A stretch of DNA of 64,000 nucleotides, taken from positions 124,001 to 188,000 of the forward strand of contig NZ_VSJK01000007.1 in the NCBI RefSeq assembly GCF_008085915.1. The letters are read 5' to 3'. The DNA comes from Oceaniovalibus sp. ACAM 378 (GTDB lineage Bacteria > Pseudomonadota > Alphaproteobacteria > Rhodobacterales > Rhodobacteraceae). Position 1 is the stretch's first letter. Every line of letters begins with the position of its first letter. The notes beneath the pieces are model-generated. The model did no database searches and was not told where the DNA came from. It worked only from the letters and a program-made list of their open reading frames with translations. Shown here piece by piece: positions 19,913 to 29,888 of the stretch. The translations under genes and the position numbers were made by a program.

Positions 19913-19970
19913 GGTGCGCCATGGGGCGCACCCTACGCAGTGGATGTAGGGTGCGCGGTCTCCGCGCACC
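19913..19970. repeat. Composite inverted-repeat element between fusA and tuf
   Basis: Two adjacent near-identical palindromes: GGTGCGCC-ATGG-GGCGCACC (19913-19932) and GGTGCGCGG-TCT-CCGCGCACC (19950-19970), joined by CCTAC/GTAGG complementary arms. The outer arms can also pair with each other. The form resembles dispersed REP-like intergenic repeats; a genome-wide search is needed to show this. Confidence 0.6.
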
Positions 19971-19973
19971 GAC

Positions 19974-22100
19974 TTATGCAAACTTGGCTTGAATCTCTTC
20001 GCTGATATTCTGCGGCACCGGCTCGTAATGATCGAACTGCATGGTAAAGTTCGCACGGCCCGACGACATAGAACGCAACGTATTGATATAGCCAAACATA
20101 TTGGCCAGCGGCACATAGCATTCAATCGCGATGGCGTTGCCGCGCGTATCCTGCCCCTGCACCTGACCGCGACGCGAGGTCAGGTCGCCGATGATGCCAC
20201 CGGTATATTCCTCAGGCGTCACCACCTCGACCTTCATGATCGGCTCAAGCAGTTTCGCGCCGGCCTTTCTCAGACCTTCACGCATGCACATGCGTGCCGC
20301 GATTTCGAAGGCCAGAACCGAGGAGTCGACGTCGTGGAACTTGCCGTCGATCAACTGGACCTTGAAGTCGATGACCGGGAAACCGGCAAGAGGTCCGGAA
20401 TCGAGAACCGACTTGATGCCCTTTTCGACGCCCGGGATGTATTCTTTCGGGATCGAACCACCAACGATCTTGCTCTCGAAGGAATAGCCTTCGCCCGGCT
20501 CGGTCGGCATGAGGATCATCTTGACCTCAGCAAACTGGCCCGAACCACCCGACTGTTTCTTGTGGGTATAGGTATGCTCAAGCTCACGACCAATGGTTTC
20601 GCGATAGGCAACCTGCGGCGCACCGATGTTCGCTTCGACCTTGAATTCCCGCTTCAGGCGATCGACCAGAATGTCGAGGTGAAGTTCGCCCATGCCCTTC
20701 ATGATCGTCTGGCCCGACTCGATGTCGGTTTCGACGCGGAACGACGGATCTTCGGCGGCAAGACGCTGCAGGCCAAGGGACATCTTCTCCTGGTCGGCCT
20801 TGGTCTTTGGCTCAACCGCGATCTCGATGACGGGATCGGGGAAGGTCATGGTTTCCAGAACCACCGGATCATGGACCGCGCTGAGCGTGTCACCCGTGGT
20901 CGTGCCCTTCAGGCCCGCCAAAGCGATGATATCGCCAGCGAAGGCTTCGGCAATCTCTTCCTGCTTGTTGGAGTGCATCATGACCATCCGGCCGATACGC
21001 TCTTTCGAGTTCTTGGTCGTGTTGATCAGGTTGTCGCCCTTGACCAGCTTGCCCGAATAGACGCGGGTAAAGGTCAGGGTGCCCATATAGGGGTCGTTCA
21101 TGATCTTGAACGCCAGACCCGAGAACGGCATGTCGTCGTCCGCACGGCGGGCAATGTTACGCGTCTCGGTTTCGTCGCCGGGGCGGAAGCCCATATAGTC
21201 GACAACGTCTTTCGGCGACGGCATATAATCGATGACGGCGTTCAACAGAGGCTGCATGCCTTTGTTCTTGAAGGCGGAACCGGCAAGAACCGGCACAAAG
21301 GCCAGCGCCAGAGTGCCCTTGCGGATCAACCGGCGCAGGGTATCGGCGTCGGGCTCGACACCCTCCATCAGATAGGTTTCCATCACCGCGTCGTCCATTT
21401 CGACGGCGGTTTCAATCAGCTTGCCGCGCCATTCTTCAGCCGAGGCCTTCAGGCTGTCACGGATCGGACGACGCTCCCAGGATGCACCCAGATCTTCGCC
21501 GCTCCAAACCCATTCTTCCATGGTGACGAGATCGACGATCCCTTCCAGTTCGGTTTCCGAACCGATCGGGATCTGGATCGGAGCAGCGCGTGCGCCAGTC
21601 CGGCTTTCGATCATCGCGACACAGTTGAAGAAGTCAGCGCCGATCTTGTCCATCTTGTTGACGAACACCATCCGCGGAACTTTGTACCGGTCGGCCTGAC
21701 GCCAGACGGTTTCAGTCTGCGGCTCGACTCCGGCGTTGGCGTCCAGCACGCAGATCGCGCCGTCCAGCACGGCCAGCGAACGCTCGACTTCGATCGTGAA
21801 GTCAACGTGGCCGGGTGTGTCGATGATGTTGAAGCGATGGCGCGTGCCTTCGATCGGCGGCGCATCGGCATCGATGTGGCGCTCCCAGAAGGTCGTCGTC
21901 GCAGCGGACGTGATGGTAATTCCCCGCTCCTGCTCCTGCTCCATCCAATCCATGGTCGAAGCGCCGTCGTGGGTTTCGCCCAGGACGTGGTTCTTGCCTG
22001 TATAAAACAAGATACGCTCGGTGCAGGTGGTTTTGCCGGCGTCGATATGCGCCATGATGCCGATATTGCGGTAGCTCTGAAGCGGATAGTCGCGTGCCAT
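19974..22100 (-). CDS. fusA: Elongation factor G
   Basis: 708 residues, normal length. The GTPase domain shows [35 protein letters not shown] and [10 protein letters not shown]; domains II to V follow, with [18 protein letters not shown] in domain III and [16 protein letters not shown] at the C-terminus. It drives translocation and ribosome recycling. Order rpsL-rpsG-fusA-tuf is the str operon. Confidence 0.99.
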   Translation of the reverse strand: MARDYPLQSYRNIGIMAHIDAGKTTCTERILFYTGKNHVLGETHDGASTMDWMEQEQERGITITSAATTTFWERHIDADAPPIEGTRHRFNIIDTPGHVDFTIEVERSLAVLDGAICVLDANAGVEPQTETVWRQADRYKVPRMVFVNKMDKIGADFFNCVAMIESRTGARAAPIQIPIGSETELEGIVDLVTMEEWVWSGEDLGASWERRPIRDSLKASAEEWRGKLIETAVEMDDAVMETYLMEGVEPDADTLRRLIRKGTLALAFVPVLAGSAFKNKGMQPLLNAVIDYMPSPKDVVDYMGFRPGDETETRNIARRADDDMPFSGLAFKIMNDPYMGTLTFTRVYSGKLVKGDNLINTTKNSKERIGRMVMMHSNKQEEIAEAFAGDIIALAGLKGTTTGDTLSAVHDPVVLETMTFPDPVIEIAVEPKTKADQEKMSLGLQRLAAEDPSFRVETDIESGQTIMKGMGELHLDILVDRLKREFKVEANIGAPQVAYRETIGRELEHTYTHKKQSGGSGQFAEVKMILMPTEPGEGYSFESKIVGGSIPKEYIPGVEKGIKSVLDSGPLAGFPVIDFKVQLIDGKFHDVDSSVLAFEIAARMCMREGLRKAGAKLLEPIMKVEVVTPEEYTGGIIGDLTSRRGQVQGQDTRGNAIAIECYVPLANMFGYINTLRSMSSGRANFTMQFDHYEPVPQNISEEIQAKFA

Positions 22101-22179
22101 TGGGCTGCTCCTGGGGGAATGTTGTCGGACGGATCGGGGCGCCGCAGGCCGGCACCCCCATTGTCAGTTAATGACAGAC

Positions 22180-22653
<474 letters not shown>

Positions 22654-22662
22654 CTAATCCTC

Positions 22663-23034
22663 TTATTTCGGACGCTTCGCGCCGTACTTCGACCGGCGCT
22701 GCTTGCGGTTCTTAACGCCCTGGGTATCCAGAACACCGCGCAGAATGTGATAACGAACGCCGGGAAGATCTTTTACCCGGCCACCACGGATCAGGACCAC
22801 CGAGTGCTCCTGAAGGTTGTGGGATTCACCACCGATATAGCTGATGACCTCGAAACCGTTTGTCAGGCGCACTTTGGCAACCTTACGCATGGCCGAGTTC
22901 GGCTTTTTCGGCGTCGTAGTGTAGACGCGAGTGCAGACGCCGCGCTTTTGCGGGCACCCCTGCAGGTGCATCGACTTTGAACTTCTGACTTTAGGCTGCC
23001 GCGGTTTGCGGATCAGCTGCTGGATCGTTGGCAT
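22663..23034 (-). CDS. rpsL: 30S ribosomal protein uS12
   Basis: 123 residues. The decoding-centre loops [17 protein letters not shown] and [17 protein letters not shown] keep the lysines (Lys43 and Lys88 in Escherichia coli numbering) whose substitution gives streptomycin resistance, so the sequence looks streptomycin-sensitive at these sites. It is the first gene of the str operon. A 12-bp palindrome lies immediately upstream of the ribosome-binding region. Confidence 0.99.
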   Translation of the reverse strand: MPTIQQLIRKPRQPKVRSSKSMHLQGCPQKRGVCTRVYTTTPKKPNSAMRKVAKVRLTNGFEVISYIGGESHNLQEHSVVLIRGGRVKDLPGVRYHILRGVLDTQGVKNRKQRRSKYGAKRPK

Positions 23035-23049
23035 TCCGGTCTATTCCCC

Positions 23050-23069
23050 GTGTTGCAACACATATATGT
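23050..23069 (-). promoter_or_regulatory. Tandem palindromes next to the rpsL ribosome-binding region
   Basis: GTGTTGCAACAC (23050-23061) and ACATATATGT (23060-23069) are perfect palindromes ending 16 bases before the rpsL start, next to the GGGGA that may serve as Shine-Dalgarno. A 14-bp GC palindrome, GGGGCGCGCGCCCC, lies at 23116-23129 in the same leader. They could fold the leader or bind a regulator; neither is shown. Confidence 0.35.
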
Positions 23070-23300
23070 TTCGGCCCCGCATGGGCGCAGTGTTCTGCCC
23101 GCTGGGGGCCGGTCTGGGGCGCGCGCCCCGGTGATATCGCAGTATCTTGCGCGTCCGCAAAACACAAAAACCGCTCTGCTCGCCCGTAAGGGGAACACGC
23201 GTTGGGTTTCCAGAGGATCGGACGAAAACGCCGGATCGTGACCACAATAGTCCTGTAAGGGATAAGCAACCAAATGGCCACACCCATCCCGAGTGGCCGC

Positions 23301-23329
23301 CGTATATGGGGAGTCGCGGGGGGTGTCAA
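23301..23329 (-). promoter_or_regulatory. Strong sigma-70 promoter for the str operon
   Basis: On the minus strand TTGACA (23329-23324), a perfect -35 hexamer, and TATACG (23306-23301) are exactly 17 bases apart. A leader of about 260 bases would precede rpsL. Confidence 0.75.
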
Positions 23330-23514
23330 CAGGCTCAGAGCGGTCAGTCTCTGTCGTGTGGTCCCTGACCCCTGCCCTGACCTCGGCCCTGAGCCCTGCC
23401 GCAATTCCGCCCCAATTGCGCCATTTTGAGGTCACAGGGTTTTGCGAGCGATTAAGGACAACGGGCGCGAAAGCCCGGAACGGCAGTTTTGGCAGCACAG
23501 GCAGGCGGACACAG

Positions 23515-24708
23515 ATGGCGGATACGCTGCCCACCGGGCTTTTCATATCAGAAATCCTGGCCGACAATGCGGGCGGCTCGGCGCATGATACCGATTCCGA
23601 TGGTAAGGCGAACAAGGCCGACGAATACATAGAAATCCAGAATGGCAGCGGTTCGGCAGTTTCGCTGGACGGGCTTCAGGTGTGGTCGCAGGCCAAGGGG
23701 CTCCTTTATACTTTTGATTCGAACGCCGCAGTGGCCCCGGGTCAGACCGCCACTTTGGTGGGTGAATATACCGGCACCCCGCCCGCCGGGTTTTACAGTG
23801 CCGGGATTTCAAATAACGGCGACTTTCTCCCCGATGGGGAAGGCAATAAATTCGATACCCTGTATCTTTACGATCCCGGCTCGAACTCGTTCACCTCGCT
23901 CAGTTACGGATTGCCGCCCCGTGATGCCACACCGCCTGCCGGTTTTCCATCGGGTGCGGTTCGGTCGGGCAGCGGCGAATCGATCGACAGTGGGTCACCG
24001 AACGGCGTCGCGATCACCCGGGATGCCAACGGCAACCTGACCGAAGGCACCCCAAGCCCCGGCACACCCGGAACTCTGTGCATCGCCCGGGGAACCATGA
24101 TCGCCACGTCGCAAGGACCGGTGGCCGTTGAGAATCTGCGCCCGGGGCATGCATTGCGGGTCAAGGACGGACGGCCACAGACCCTCAGGGCAGTCGGCTG
24201 GACATGCCTATCGCAAACGCTGCTGGCATCCCTACCCGAGCTTGCTCCGGTGACCCTGTCGGCGGGCCTGATAGGCAACACTCGCCCCTTGACGCTGTCG
24301 CCCAATCACCGGGTGATGACGACGGGTGCCCTGCCGCAGCTCCTGTTCGGTGAACCCGAGGTTCTGACCCCGGCCAAATCGATTGCCGGTGCGCTCCGGG
24401 AGGCCCCGCAAGGGCCTGTGACGTATTTTCATCTGCTGCTGGACAGTCACGCGCTGATCCGGGCCGAGGGCGCTTGGATCGAATCGCTGTATCTGGGCGA
24501 TGTCGGGCGGGACTGGGTGCAGAATATGCGCAGTCTCGGACACCTCCACGAACAATCCTGCGCGGCAACCGACCTGATCACCCACGACCGGACCGTCCGC
24601 CCCTGTCTCAAACTGTTCGAGGCGCTGTTGCTGGCCGGCCCCACCGCCAATCAACCAATTCGTCCGTCGCCGACACGTGCCGCGCGTCTACAGCATTCCG
24701 GCGCGTGA
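23515..24708 (+). CDS. Lamin-tail-domain plus Hint-domain protein
   Basis: 397 residues from the ATG at 23515; no signal peptide. Residues about 8-130 look like a lamin-tail domain (LFISEILADNAGGSAHD, then DEYIEIQNGSGSAVSLDGLQ), a beta-sandwich found in secreted and surface proteins. From Cys189 a Hint (Hedgehog/intein) module starts CIARGTMIATSQGPVAVENL, with LTLSPNHRVM carrying the conserved His. Such proteins are common in Rhodobacterales; the Hint part may self-cleave or anchor, but its function is unproven. The 3' end overlaps the convergent transporter gene by 21 bases. The in-frame extension upstream to 23293 enters the str promoter region and was rejected. Confidence 0.8.
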   Translation: MADTLPTGLFISEILADNAGGSAHDTDSDGKANKADEYIEIQNGSGSAVSLDGLQVWSQAKGLLYTFDSNAAVAPGQTATLVGEYTGTPPAGFYSAGISNNGDFLPDGEGNKFDTLYLYDPGSNSFTSLSYGLPPRDATPPAGFPSGAVRSGSGESIDSGSPNGVAITRDANGNLTEGTPSPGTPGTLCIARGTMIATSQGPVAVENLRPGHALRVKDGRPQTLRAVGWTCLSQTLLASLPELAPVTLSAGLIGNTRPLTLSPNHRVMTTGALPQLLFGEPEVLTPAKSIAGALREAPQGPVTYFHLLLDSHALIRAEGAWIESLYLGDVGRDWVQNMRSLGHLHEQSCAATDLITHDRTVRPCLKLFEALLLAGPTANQPIRPSPTRAARLQHSGA

Positions 24709-25590
24709 CGCGCGCAGCTCCCGCGCAACCTTTTGTTCGCGCAGGAGTGTGAATACGCCGGTTGCGACGATGATCGCCGCACCGAGCAGCGTCAGGGCGC
24801 GCGGCCATTCGCCAAATATCAGCCAGCCAAGCAGCAAGGCGGCAATCAGACCGGTATATCGGAAGGGCGCGACAACACTGATGTCACCGCCGCGCATGGC
24901 CATCACACTGAACAGGTACCCGACGATCAGGCAAAGAGATGCGACCCCCAGCCAGCTCACCTGAACCGCAGAGACAGGCACCCAGTCGACGAACAGCGTG
25001 CCAACCCCCGCGGCCAGAGCCACACCAAGCGCCGTCACCGCCGCGACGGTGATCGAAGGCACGCCGCGCGATAACCGCCGGGCGGTCAGTTCCCGCACCG
25101 TCACAGCCAGCACCGCCAGCAGGGCATAGACCGAGAATATGTTGAACCCTTCGGTTCCCGGCCGAACAATCAGCAGCACGCCAAAGAATCCGACGCCGAT
25201 GGCGGTCAGCCGCCGCCAGCCAAGCGGTTCATGAAAGAACATCGCACCCGCCAGCGTAACCGACAGGGGAAGAACCTGTAAAATCGCAGAAACATTGGCA
25301 AGCGGCATGTTGGTAAGCGCCGACATGAACATGATCGCGCCAATGATTTCGGCCAGGGTGCGCAGGACAATCAGCCAACTGTCGCGGTGCGACTCCGGCA
25401 GGCGCAAGCCGCCCATCGCCTTGGCCAGAACAATCAGACAGGCCGAGGTGAATATCCCCCGCAGAAACAGCGTCTGCATCAATGGAATTTCAGCCAGAAC
25501 CAGCTTGATGAACGCGTCATTGATCGTAAAGGCGACCATACAGATCACCATATAAAGTGCAGCGCGTGAATTTTCGGAGAGACCGGCCAT
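24688..25590 (-). CDS. DMT-superfamily (EamA) transporter
   Basis: 300 residues with about ten hydrophobic segments and two EamA repeats (roughly 10-145 and 155-285). The first repeat ends with AMFFHEPLGWRRLTAIGVGF and the second with WLIFGEWPRALTLLGAAIIV, the duplicated family pattern. It is an inner-membrane metabolite or drug exporter of unknown substrate. It is divergent from the polyketide synthase gene across about 200 bases, so export of that product is possible but not shown. Confidence 0.88.
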   Translation of the reverse strand: MAGLSENSRAALYMVICMVAFTINDAFIKLVLAEIPLMQTLFLRGIFTSACLIVLAKAMGGLRLPESHRDSWLIVLRTLAEIIGAIMFMSALTNMPLANVSAILQVLPLSVTLAGAMFFHEPLGWRRLTAIGVGFFGVLLIVRPGTEGFNIFSVYALLAVLAVTVRELTARRLSRGVPSITVAAVTALGVALAAGVGTLFVDWVPVSAVQVSWLGVASLCLIVGYLFSVMAMRGGDISVVAPFRYTGLIAALLLGWLIFGEWPRALTLLGAAIIVATGVFTLLREQKVARELRASRAGML

Positions 25591-25787
25591 GAAGCCCGAT
25601 TAGCACCGGGCGATCATTTGTGCCATGACTATTGCCTGGCCGTTGGAAACCGCCTGATCCGGCAGATTTTGAAGGCTTGCTCACGCGGTCATTTCCGTGA
25701 GGTAAGCCCGTGCTGCTCACCGACTTGTCACTGGTCGATGCCCTTGCCGACGCTATCTGTTCAACACTGCACTGAAGAGGGAGCGCT

Positions 25788-26876
25788 GTGTTTCCTTCTG
25801 CTTCGGGGAAAACCAGCTTGTCCGTTTACCTTCACGGGGTCGCCACGGCCCTCCCGCCCCATGAAATGCCGCAGGATCTTGTCCGCTCCAAAGCGCATGA
25901 GATCCTTGGACCGAAGTATCCACAGTTTCAGCGGTTGCTGACCACTTTTGCCAGCGCGGGAATCGAACGGCGATGGTCGGTCATGCCGATTGACTGGTTT
26001 GACGCTCCGCACGGATGGCACGACCGCAATGCCGCCTATATCGACGGTGCCACAGCCCTGTTCCGCACCGCAGCACAGGGCGCGCTGGATCAGTCTGGCT
26101 GGCGTGCGGATCAGGTGGATTGCATCGTCACCCTGTCCTCTACCGGCATCGCCACACCAACGCTCGAGGCGCGGGTGATGGTTGAAATGGGGTTCCGCCC
26201 TGATGTGCGCCGGGTGCCGGTTTTCGGTCTGGGTTGCGCGGGCGGGGTTTCCGGCCTGTCGCTGGCTCAGGCGCTTGCCACGGCGGCGCCCGGTGAGCGG
26301 GTGCTTCTGGTCGTGGTGGAAACCTGCACGCTGTGGTTTCGCGCCGACCGTCTGCAAAAGGCCGATATCATCGCGACCGTGCTGTTTGGCGACGGCGCAG
26401 CGGCGGTTTGCCTGTCAGGCATCGAACCTGTGGGGCGCAAGGTGACATTGGGCGCGGGAACTCAGGTCACATGGCCCGATACGCTGGATATCATGGGCTG
26501 GGATGTGGACGACGTTGGACTTGGCGTCGTGTTCGACCGCTCGATCCCCGCCTTCGTGACCGAGCGTTTCGCGGATGCCGTGGATACCGCGCTGTCAGCA
26601 ACGGGGTACAGCCGCGCAGATATCGACCGGTTCGTCTGCCATCCCGGCGGGGCCAAGGTGATCACCGCGATCGAGGGCGCGATGGGCCTGCCCGCCGGAA
26701 CGCTGGACGACGAACGCGAGGTGCTGCGCGGGGCGGGGAACATGTCAGCCCCGACCGTTTTGTTCGTGCTCGAGCGTGTGCTGAAGGGCGGTGCCACAGG
26801 TCAGATGATGGCAGCGGCACTCGGTCCGGGATTTACGGCGGCCTTCCTGCCGTTGCACGTCGGCGCGACGAAATGA
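25788..26876 (+). CDS. Type III polyketide synthase (chalcone synthase-like)
   Basis: 362 residues with a GTG start at 25788 and AGAGGGAG just upstream. The catalytic triad is complete: Cys150 in GLGCAGGVSGL, His285 in FVCHPGGAKVI, and Asn318 in GNMSAPTVLFVLERV. The enzyme condenses malonyl-CoA onto an acyl starter. Its start-to-stop overlap (ATGA) with an ICMT-like methyltransferase matches the bacterial alkylresorcinol/alkylpyrone pairs srsA-srsB of Streptomyces and bpsA-bpsB of Bacillus, which make methylated membrane phenols or pyrones. The product here (resorcinol or pyrone, chain length) cannot be predicted. Confidence 0.9.
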   Translation: MFPSASGKTSLSVYLHGVATALPPHEMPQDLVRSKAHEILGPKYPQFQRLLTTFASAGIERRWSVMPIDWFDAPHGWHDRNAAYIDGATALFRTAAQGALDQSGWRADQVDCIVTLSSTGIATPTLEARVMVEMGFRPDVRRVPVFGLGCAGGVSGLSLAQALATAAPGERVLLVVVETCTLWFRADRLQKADIIATVLFGDGAAAVCLSGIEPVGRKVTLGAGTQVTWPDTLDIMGWDVDDVGLGVVFDRSIPAFVTERFADAVDTALSATGYSRADIDRFVCHPGGAKVITAIEGAMGLPAGTLDDEREVLRGAGNMSAPTVLFVLERVLKGGATGQMMAAALGPGFTAAFLPLHVGATK

Positions 26877-27373
26877 GCAGCGGTGCCGCAGTGTTTCTGG
26901 CGTTTCTGGTGGTACAGCGCCTGTCCGAACTGGTGATCGCACGGCGCAACACCGCGCGGCTGCTTGCGGGCGGAGCACGCGAGGTCGCGCCCGGGCATTA
27001 CCCGCTGATCGTCGCACTGCACACCGGCTGGATCCTGTGTCTGATCTGGTTTGGCTATGATCAGGCAATCCATCCCGTATGGCTGGGTCTGTTCGCGCTG
27101 CTTCAGGTTTTGCGCATCTGGATTCTTGTCTCGCTTGGCGGGCGTTGGACCACGCGCATCATCGTGACCGACACGCCGCTGGTGGCACGGGGTCCTTACC
27201 GATGGGTCAGCCACCCGAACTATCTTTTGGTGGTGCTCGAAATCGCCGTCGCGCCGATGGTGCTGGGGCTGTTTTGGGTCGCGGTGACGTTCAGCCTGTT
27301 GAATGCCGGCGCTCTGGCGATCCGCATTCGCGCCGAAGATGGCGCGATTCGCCCGGACAAAAGCGGCACCTGA
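26873..27373 (+). CDS. Isoprenylcysteine carboxyl methyltransferase (ICMT)-family membrane protein
   Basis: 166 residues with four or five membrane segments. The C-terminal signature GPYRWVSHPNYLLVVLEIAV is that of ICMT/PEMT-type S-adenosylmethionine methyltransferases. The start codon overlaps the stop of the polyketide synthase gene by 4 bases, so the two are translationally coupled. By analogy with BpsB and SrsB it probably O-methylates the polyketide product at the membrane. A Cys-prenyl substrate is unlikely in a bacterium. Confidence 0.85.
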   Translation: MSSGAAVFLAFLVVQRLSELVIARRNTARLLAGGAREVAPGHYPLIVALHTGWILCLIWFGYDQAIHPVWLGLFALLQVLRIWILVSLGGRWTTRIIVTDTPLVARGPYRWVSHPNYLLVVLEIAVAPMVLGLFWVAVTFSLLNAGALAIRIRAEDGAIRPDKSGT

Positions 27374-27577
27374 TAGGTTGGGCTTTGCGGGTGATCGTTA
27401 GACATGCCCGCCATCCTGCCTTGGATTTTTCAACCGCCTCAGGCGTCCTTGGCCATATCGACCCGCGCAAAGAATGGCCGCATCTTCCTCAGGGACGGTG
27501 GGAAAAAATGCCACCCCGCCCGCTGTGCGAAAGATCGCTGAGCGTGATTGCGCCCCAACCAACCGCTTAACCTGAGA

Positions 27578-28774
27578 TCAGTGCGCCAACGCCCCGGCAA
27601 TCCGCTGCGCCAGACGCTGCGCCACGGCATCTTTGCCCATACGTGGCCAGTCTTCGACCCCTTCGGCGGTGATCAGGGTGACCGCGTTCTCCGTGCCGCC
27701 CATGATTCCGGTTTCCGGCGACACGTCGTTGGCCACGATCCAGTCACAGCCCTTGCGGGCGCGTTTCGACTTGGCATGTTCGGTAACGGTTTCAGTCTCT
27801 GCCGCAAAGCCGACGACCAGTCCGGGGCGGCCTTCGGTCATCTGCGCAACTGTGGCAAGGATATCGGGGTTTTCATGAAATTCCAGCTGTGGCAGGCCGC
27901 TTCCGGTCTTTTTCAGCTTCTGCGCCGAAGGCTGCGCCACGCGCCAATCGCCCACGGCAGCGGCGAACACCGCCACATCGGCAGGCAATGCCGACTGCAC
28001 CGCCTCAAGCATCTGTTGCGCCGTTTCCACGCGCACGACCTCGGCACCCAAGGGCGGCGCCACTCGTGCCGGGCCGGTCACGAATGTCACCCGGGCACCC
28101 AGCGCCAGAAGCGCTGCCGCCAAGGCCGCGCCCTGTGCCCCGGACGACCGGTTCGCAATATAGCGAACCGGATCAATGGGTTCGTGGGTTGGCCCTGACG
28201 TCACCAGAACATGCCGCCCGTCCAGCGGCCCCCCGGCGAGGGCCGAACTGATCGCGGCAACGATCTCCAGTGGTTCGGACATGCGCCCCGGCCCATGTTC
28301 GCCGCACGCCATGTCGCCGTCGTTGGGTCCGACGGTCAGAATGCCGTCACTTTGCAGCACTGCAAGATTACGCTGACAGGCAGGATGCAGCCACATCCGC
28401 ACGTTCATTGCAGGCGCGATCAAAACCCGTTTATCCGTCGCCATCAGCACGGTCGAAGCCAGATCATCGGCCTGCCCGCCTGCCATCTTGGCCATCAGAT
28501 CGGCGGTCGCAGGTGCGACAACCACTAGATCGGCAGCGCGGGACAACTCGATATGCCCCATCTCGGACTCGGCGGTCAGATCGAACAGTTCGCTGAAGAC
28601 CTTTGTCCCGGCCAGTGCTGAAACCGACAGCGGGGTGACGAATTCATGCGCGGCGCGGGTCATCACCGGAGTTACCCGGGCACCGCGTTCGCGCAGACGT
28701 CGAATCAGATCCAGCGCTTTGAACGCCGCAATCCCGCCGCCGATGATCAGAAGAATATGCCGACCCTGAACCAT
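27578..28774 (-). CDS. coaBC: Bifunctional phosphopantothenoylcysteine decarboxylase/synthase
   Basis: 398 residues, a coenzyme A biosynthesis enzyme. The N-terminal CoaC flavin domain (1-180) has GGIAAFKALDLIRRLRERGA, the His in GHIELSRAADLVVVAPATAD and the PAMNVRMW motif. The C-terminal CoaB domain (185-398) has VTSGPTHEPIDPVRYIANRS, QKLKKTGSG and IVANDVS. It lies 128 bases downstream of rpoH on the same strand, with a probable terminator between. The 204 bases between the ICMT stop and this gene's stop hold nothing recognised. Confidence 0.97.
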   Translation of the reverse strand: MVQGRHILLIIGGGIAAFKALDLIRRLRERGARVTPVMTRAAHEFVTPLSVSALAGTKVFSELFDLTAESEMGHIELSRAADLVVVAPATADLMAKMAGGQADDLASTVLMATDKRVLIAPAMNVRMWLHPACQRNLAVLQSDGILTVGPNDGDMACGEHGPGRMSEPLEIVAAISSALAGGPLDGRHVLVTSGPTHEPIDPVRYIANRSSGAQGAALAAALLALGARVTFVTGPARVAPPLGAEVVRVETAQQMLEAVQSALPADVAVFAAAVGDWRVAQPSAQKLKKTGSGLPQLEFHENPDILATVAQMTEGRPGLVVGFAAETETVTEHAKSKRARKGCDWIVANDVSPETGIMGGTENAVTLITAEGVEDWPRMGKDAVAQRLAQRIAGALAH

Positions 28775-28866
28775 AAATCGCCCCTGAGAATATCAAGGCA
28801 ACCTTAGGGTCATGTCGGGGAACAGTCCATTGCCGCCGCAAGCCGGTCAAAACCCGGTCGGCGGAG

Positions 28867-28887
28867 AAAACCAGCGCAGCGCTCCGG
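28867..28887 (-). terminator. Probable intrinsic terminator after rpoH
   Basis: On the minus strand CCGGAGCGC-T-GCGCTGG forms an imperfect stem followed by TTTTC, 15 bases after the rpoH stop codon. Confidence 0.45.
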
Positions 28888-28901
28888 CGCCGCCCACGCG
28901 A

Positions 28902-29780
28902 TCACACAAGAAAGTGGTGAACCTCGCGCGACTGGCCCTCAAGGCTCTTGCGCATTTTCCCGAATGCCGCCGCCTCAAGCTGGCGCACACGCTCTTTGCT
29001 CAGGCCCAATTCATCGCCCAAAGATTCAAGCGTCCGCACCTCGTCGCGCAGCTTGCGTTCGCGCACGATGAACCGCTCGCGTTCGTTCAGTTGTGCCATT
29101 GCCGACAAAAGCCATTTGCGCAGGGTATCCAGATCCTTATTCCGGGTGACGATGTCCGCTGCCTGCTCGCTGTCATCCTCCAGCGCATCGATCCACTGGC
29201 GGCCCTCATCCTCGCTGCTCTGAGTTGCGTTCAGGGAAAAATCGCTGCCTGACAGACGGCCCTGCATCATTTCGACATCATGCAGGGGCACCCCGACCTC
29301 GGTCGAGATCATCTGACGCACCTGATGCATATCCAGAGTTTCGCCGCGCGACACCGCTTCACGCTCTAACCGGGCCTGAACACGGCGCATGTTGAAAAAC
29401 AGCGATTTCTGGGATGAGGTCGAGCCGGTGCGCACCATCGACCAGTTGCGCATGACATAGTCCTGAATACTGGCCTTGATCCACCAGACGGCATATGTCG
29501 AAAAGCGCACGCCACGGTCCGGATCGAACTTCTCGGCGGCCTTCATCAGGCCGAGTGACGCCTCTTGGATCAAGTCGTTCATCGGCGCACCGTAACGGCG
29601 GAACTTGCCGGCCATTGAAATCGCCAGCCGCATATAGGCAGTGATCAGGCGATGCAGCGCGGCTTCGTCGCGCTGGTCGCGCCAGGCATAGGCAAGACGC
29701 AGCTCGGTTTCCGCATCCAGAAGCTCGGCTTTCATCGCGCGACGCGTCATGGTCTGATCGGTAAATCCATCAAGCGCCAT
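28902..29780 (-). CDS. rpoH: RNA polymerase sigma-32 factor (RpoH family)
   Basis: 292 residues from the ATG at 29780, which has GGAGG 8 bases upstream. Region 2 reads YMRLAISMAGKFRRYGAPMN, DLIQEASLGLMKAAEKFDP and STYAVWWIKASIQDYVMRNW, the RpoH box region follows, and region 4 has SLGDELGLSKERVRQLE. Rhodobacterales usually have two such factors, RpoHI (heat) and RpoHII (photo-oxidative stress, under RpoE control). The candidate RpoE-type promoter upstream favours RpoHII, but that assignment is tentative. Confidence 0.93.
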   Translation of the reverse strand: MALDGFTDQTMTRRAMKAELLDAETELRLAYAWRDQRDEAALHRLITAYMRLAISMAGKFRRYGAPMNDLIQEASLGLMKAAEKFDPDRGVRFSTYAVWWIKASIQDYVMRNWSMVRTGSTSSQKSLFFNMRRVQARLEREAVSRGETLDMHQVRQMISTEVGVPLHDVEMMQGRLSGSDFSLNATQSSEDEGRQWIDALEDDSEQAADIVTRNKDLDTLRKWLLSAMAQLNERERFIVRERKLRDEVRTLESLGDELGLSKERVRQLEAAAFGKMRKSLEGQSREVHHFLV

Positions 29781-29851
29781 ATCAGTATCCTCCTGTTGCG
29801 GCCTCGCCACCCGGGCCTTAGGAAACGAAGTCTCAAGCGCATCGTTCTTAA

Positions 29852-29881
29852 AGCCTACGAAGCAAAAACGTCTCCGGATCA
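29852..29881 (-). promoter_or_regulatory. Possible RpoE (ECF)-type promoter for rpoH
   Basis: On the minus strand TGATCC (29881-29876) is followed after 18 bases by TAGGCT (29857-29852). TGATC with about 18-base spacing is the -35 pattern reported for RpoE of Rhodobacter. It overlaps the start region of divergent cobU. Confidence 0.45.
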
Positions 29882-29888
29882 ATAAAAG

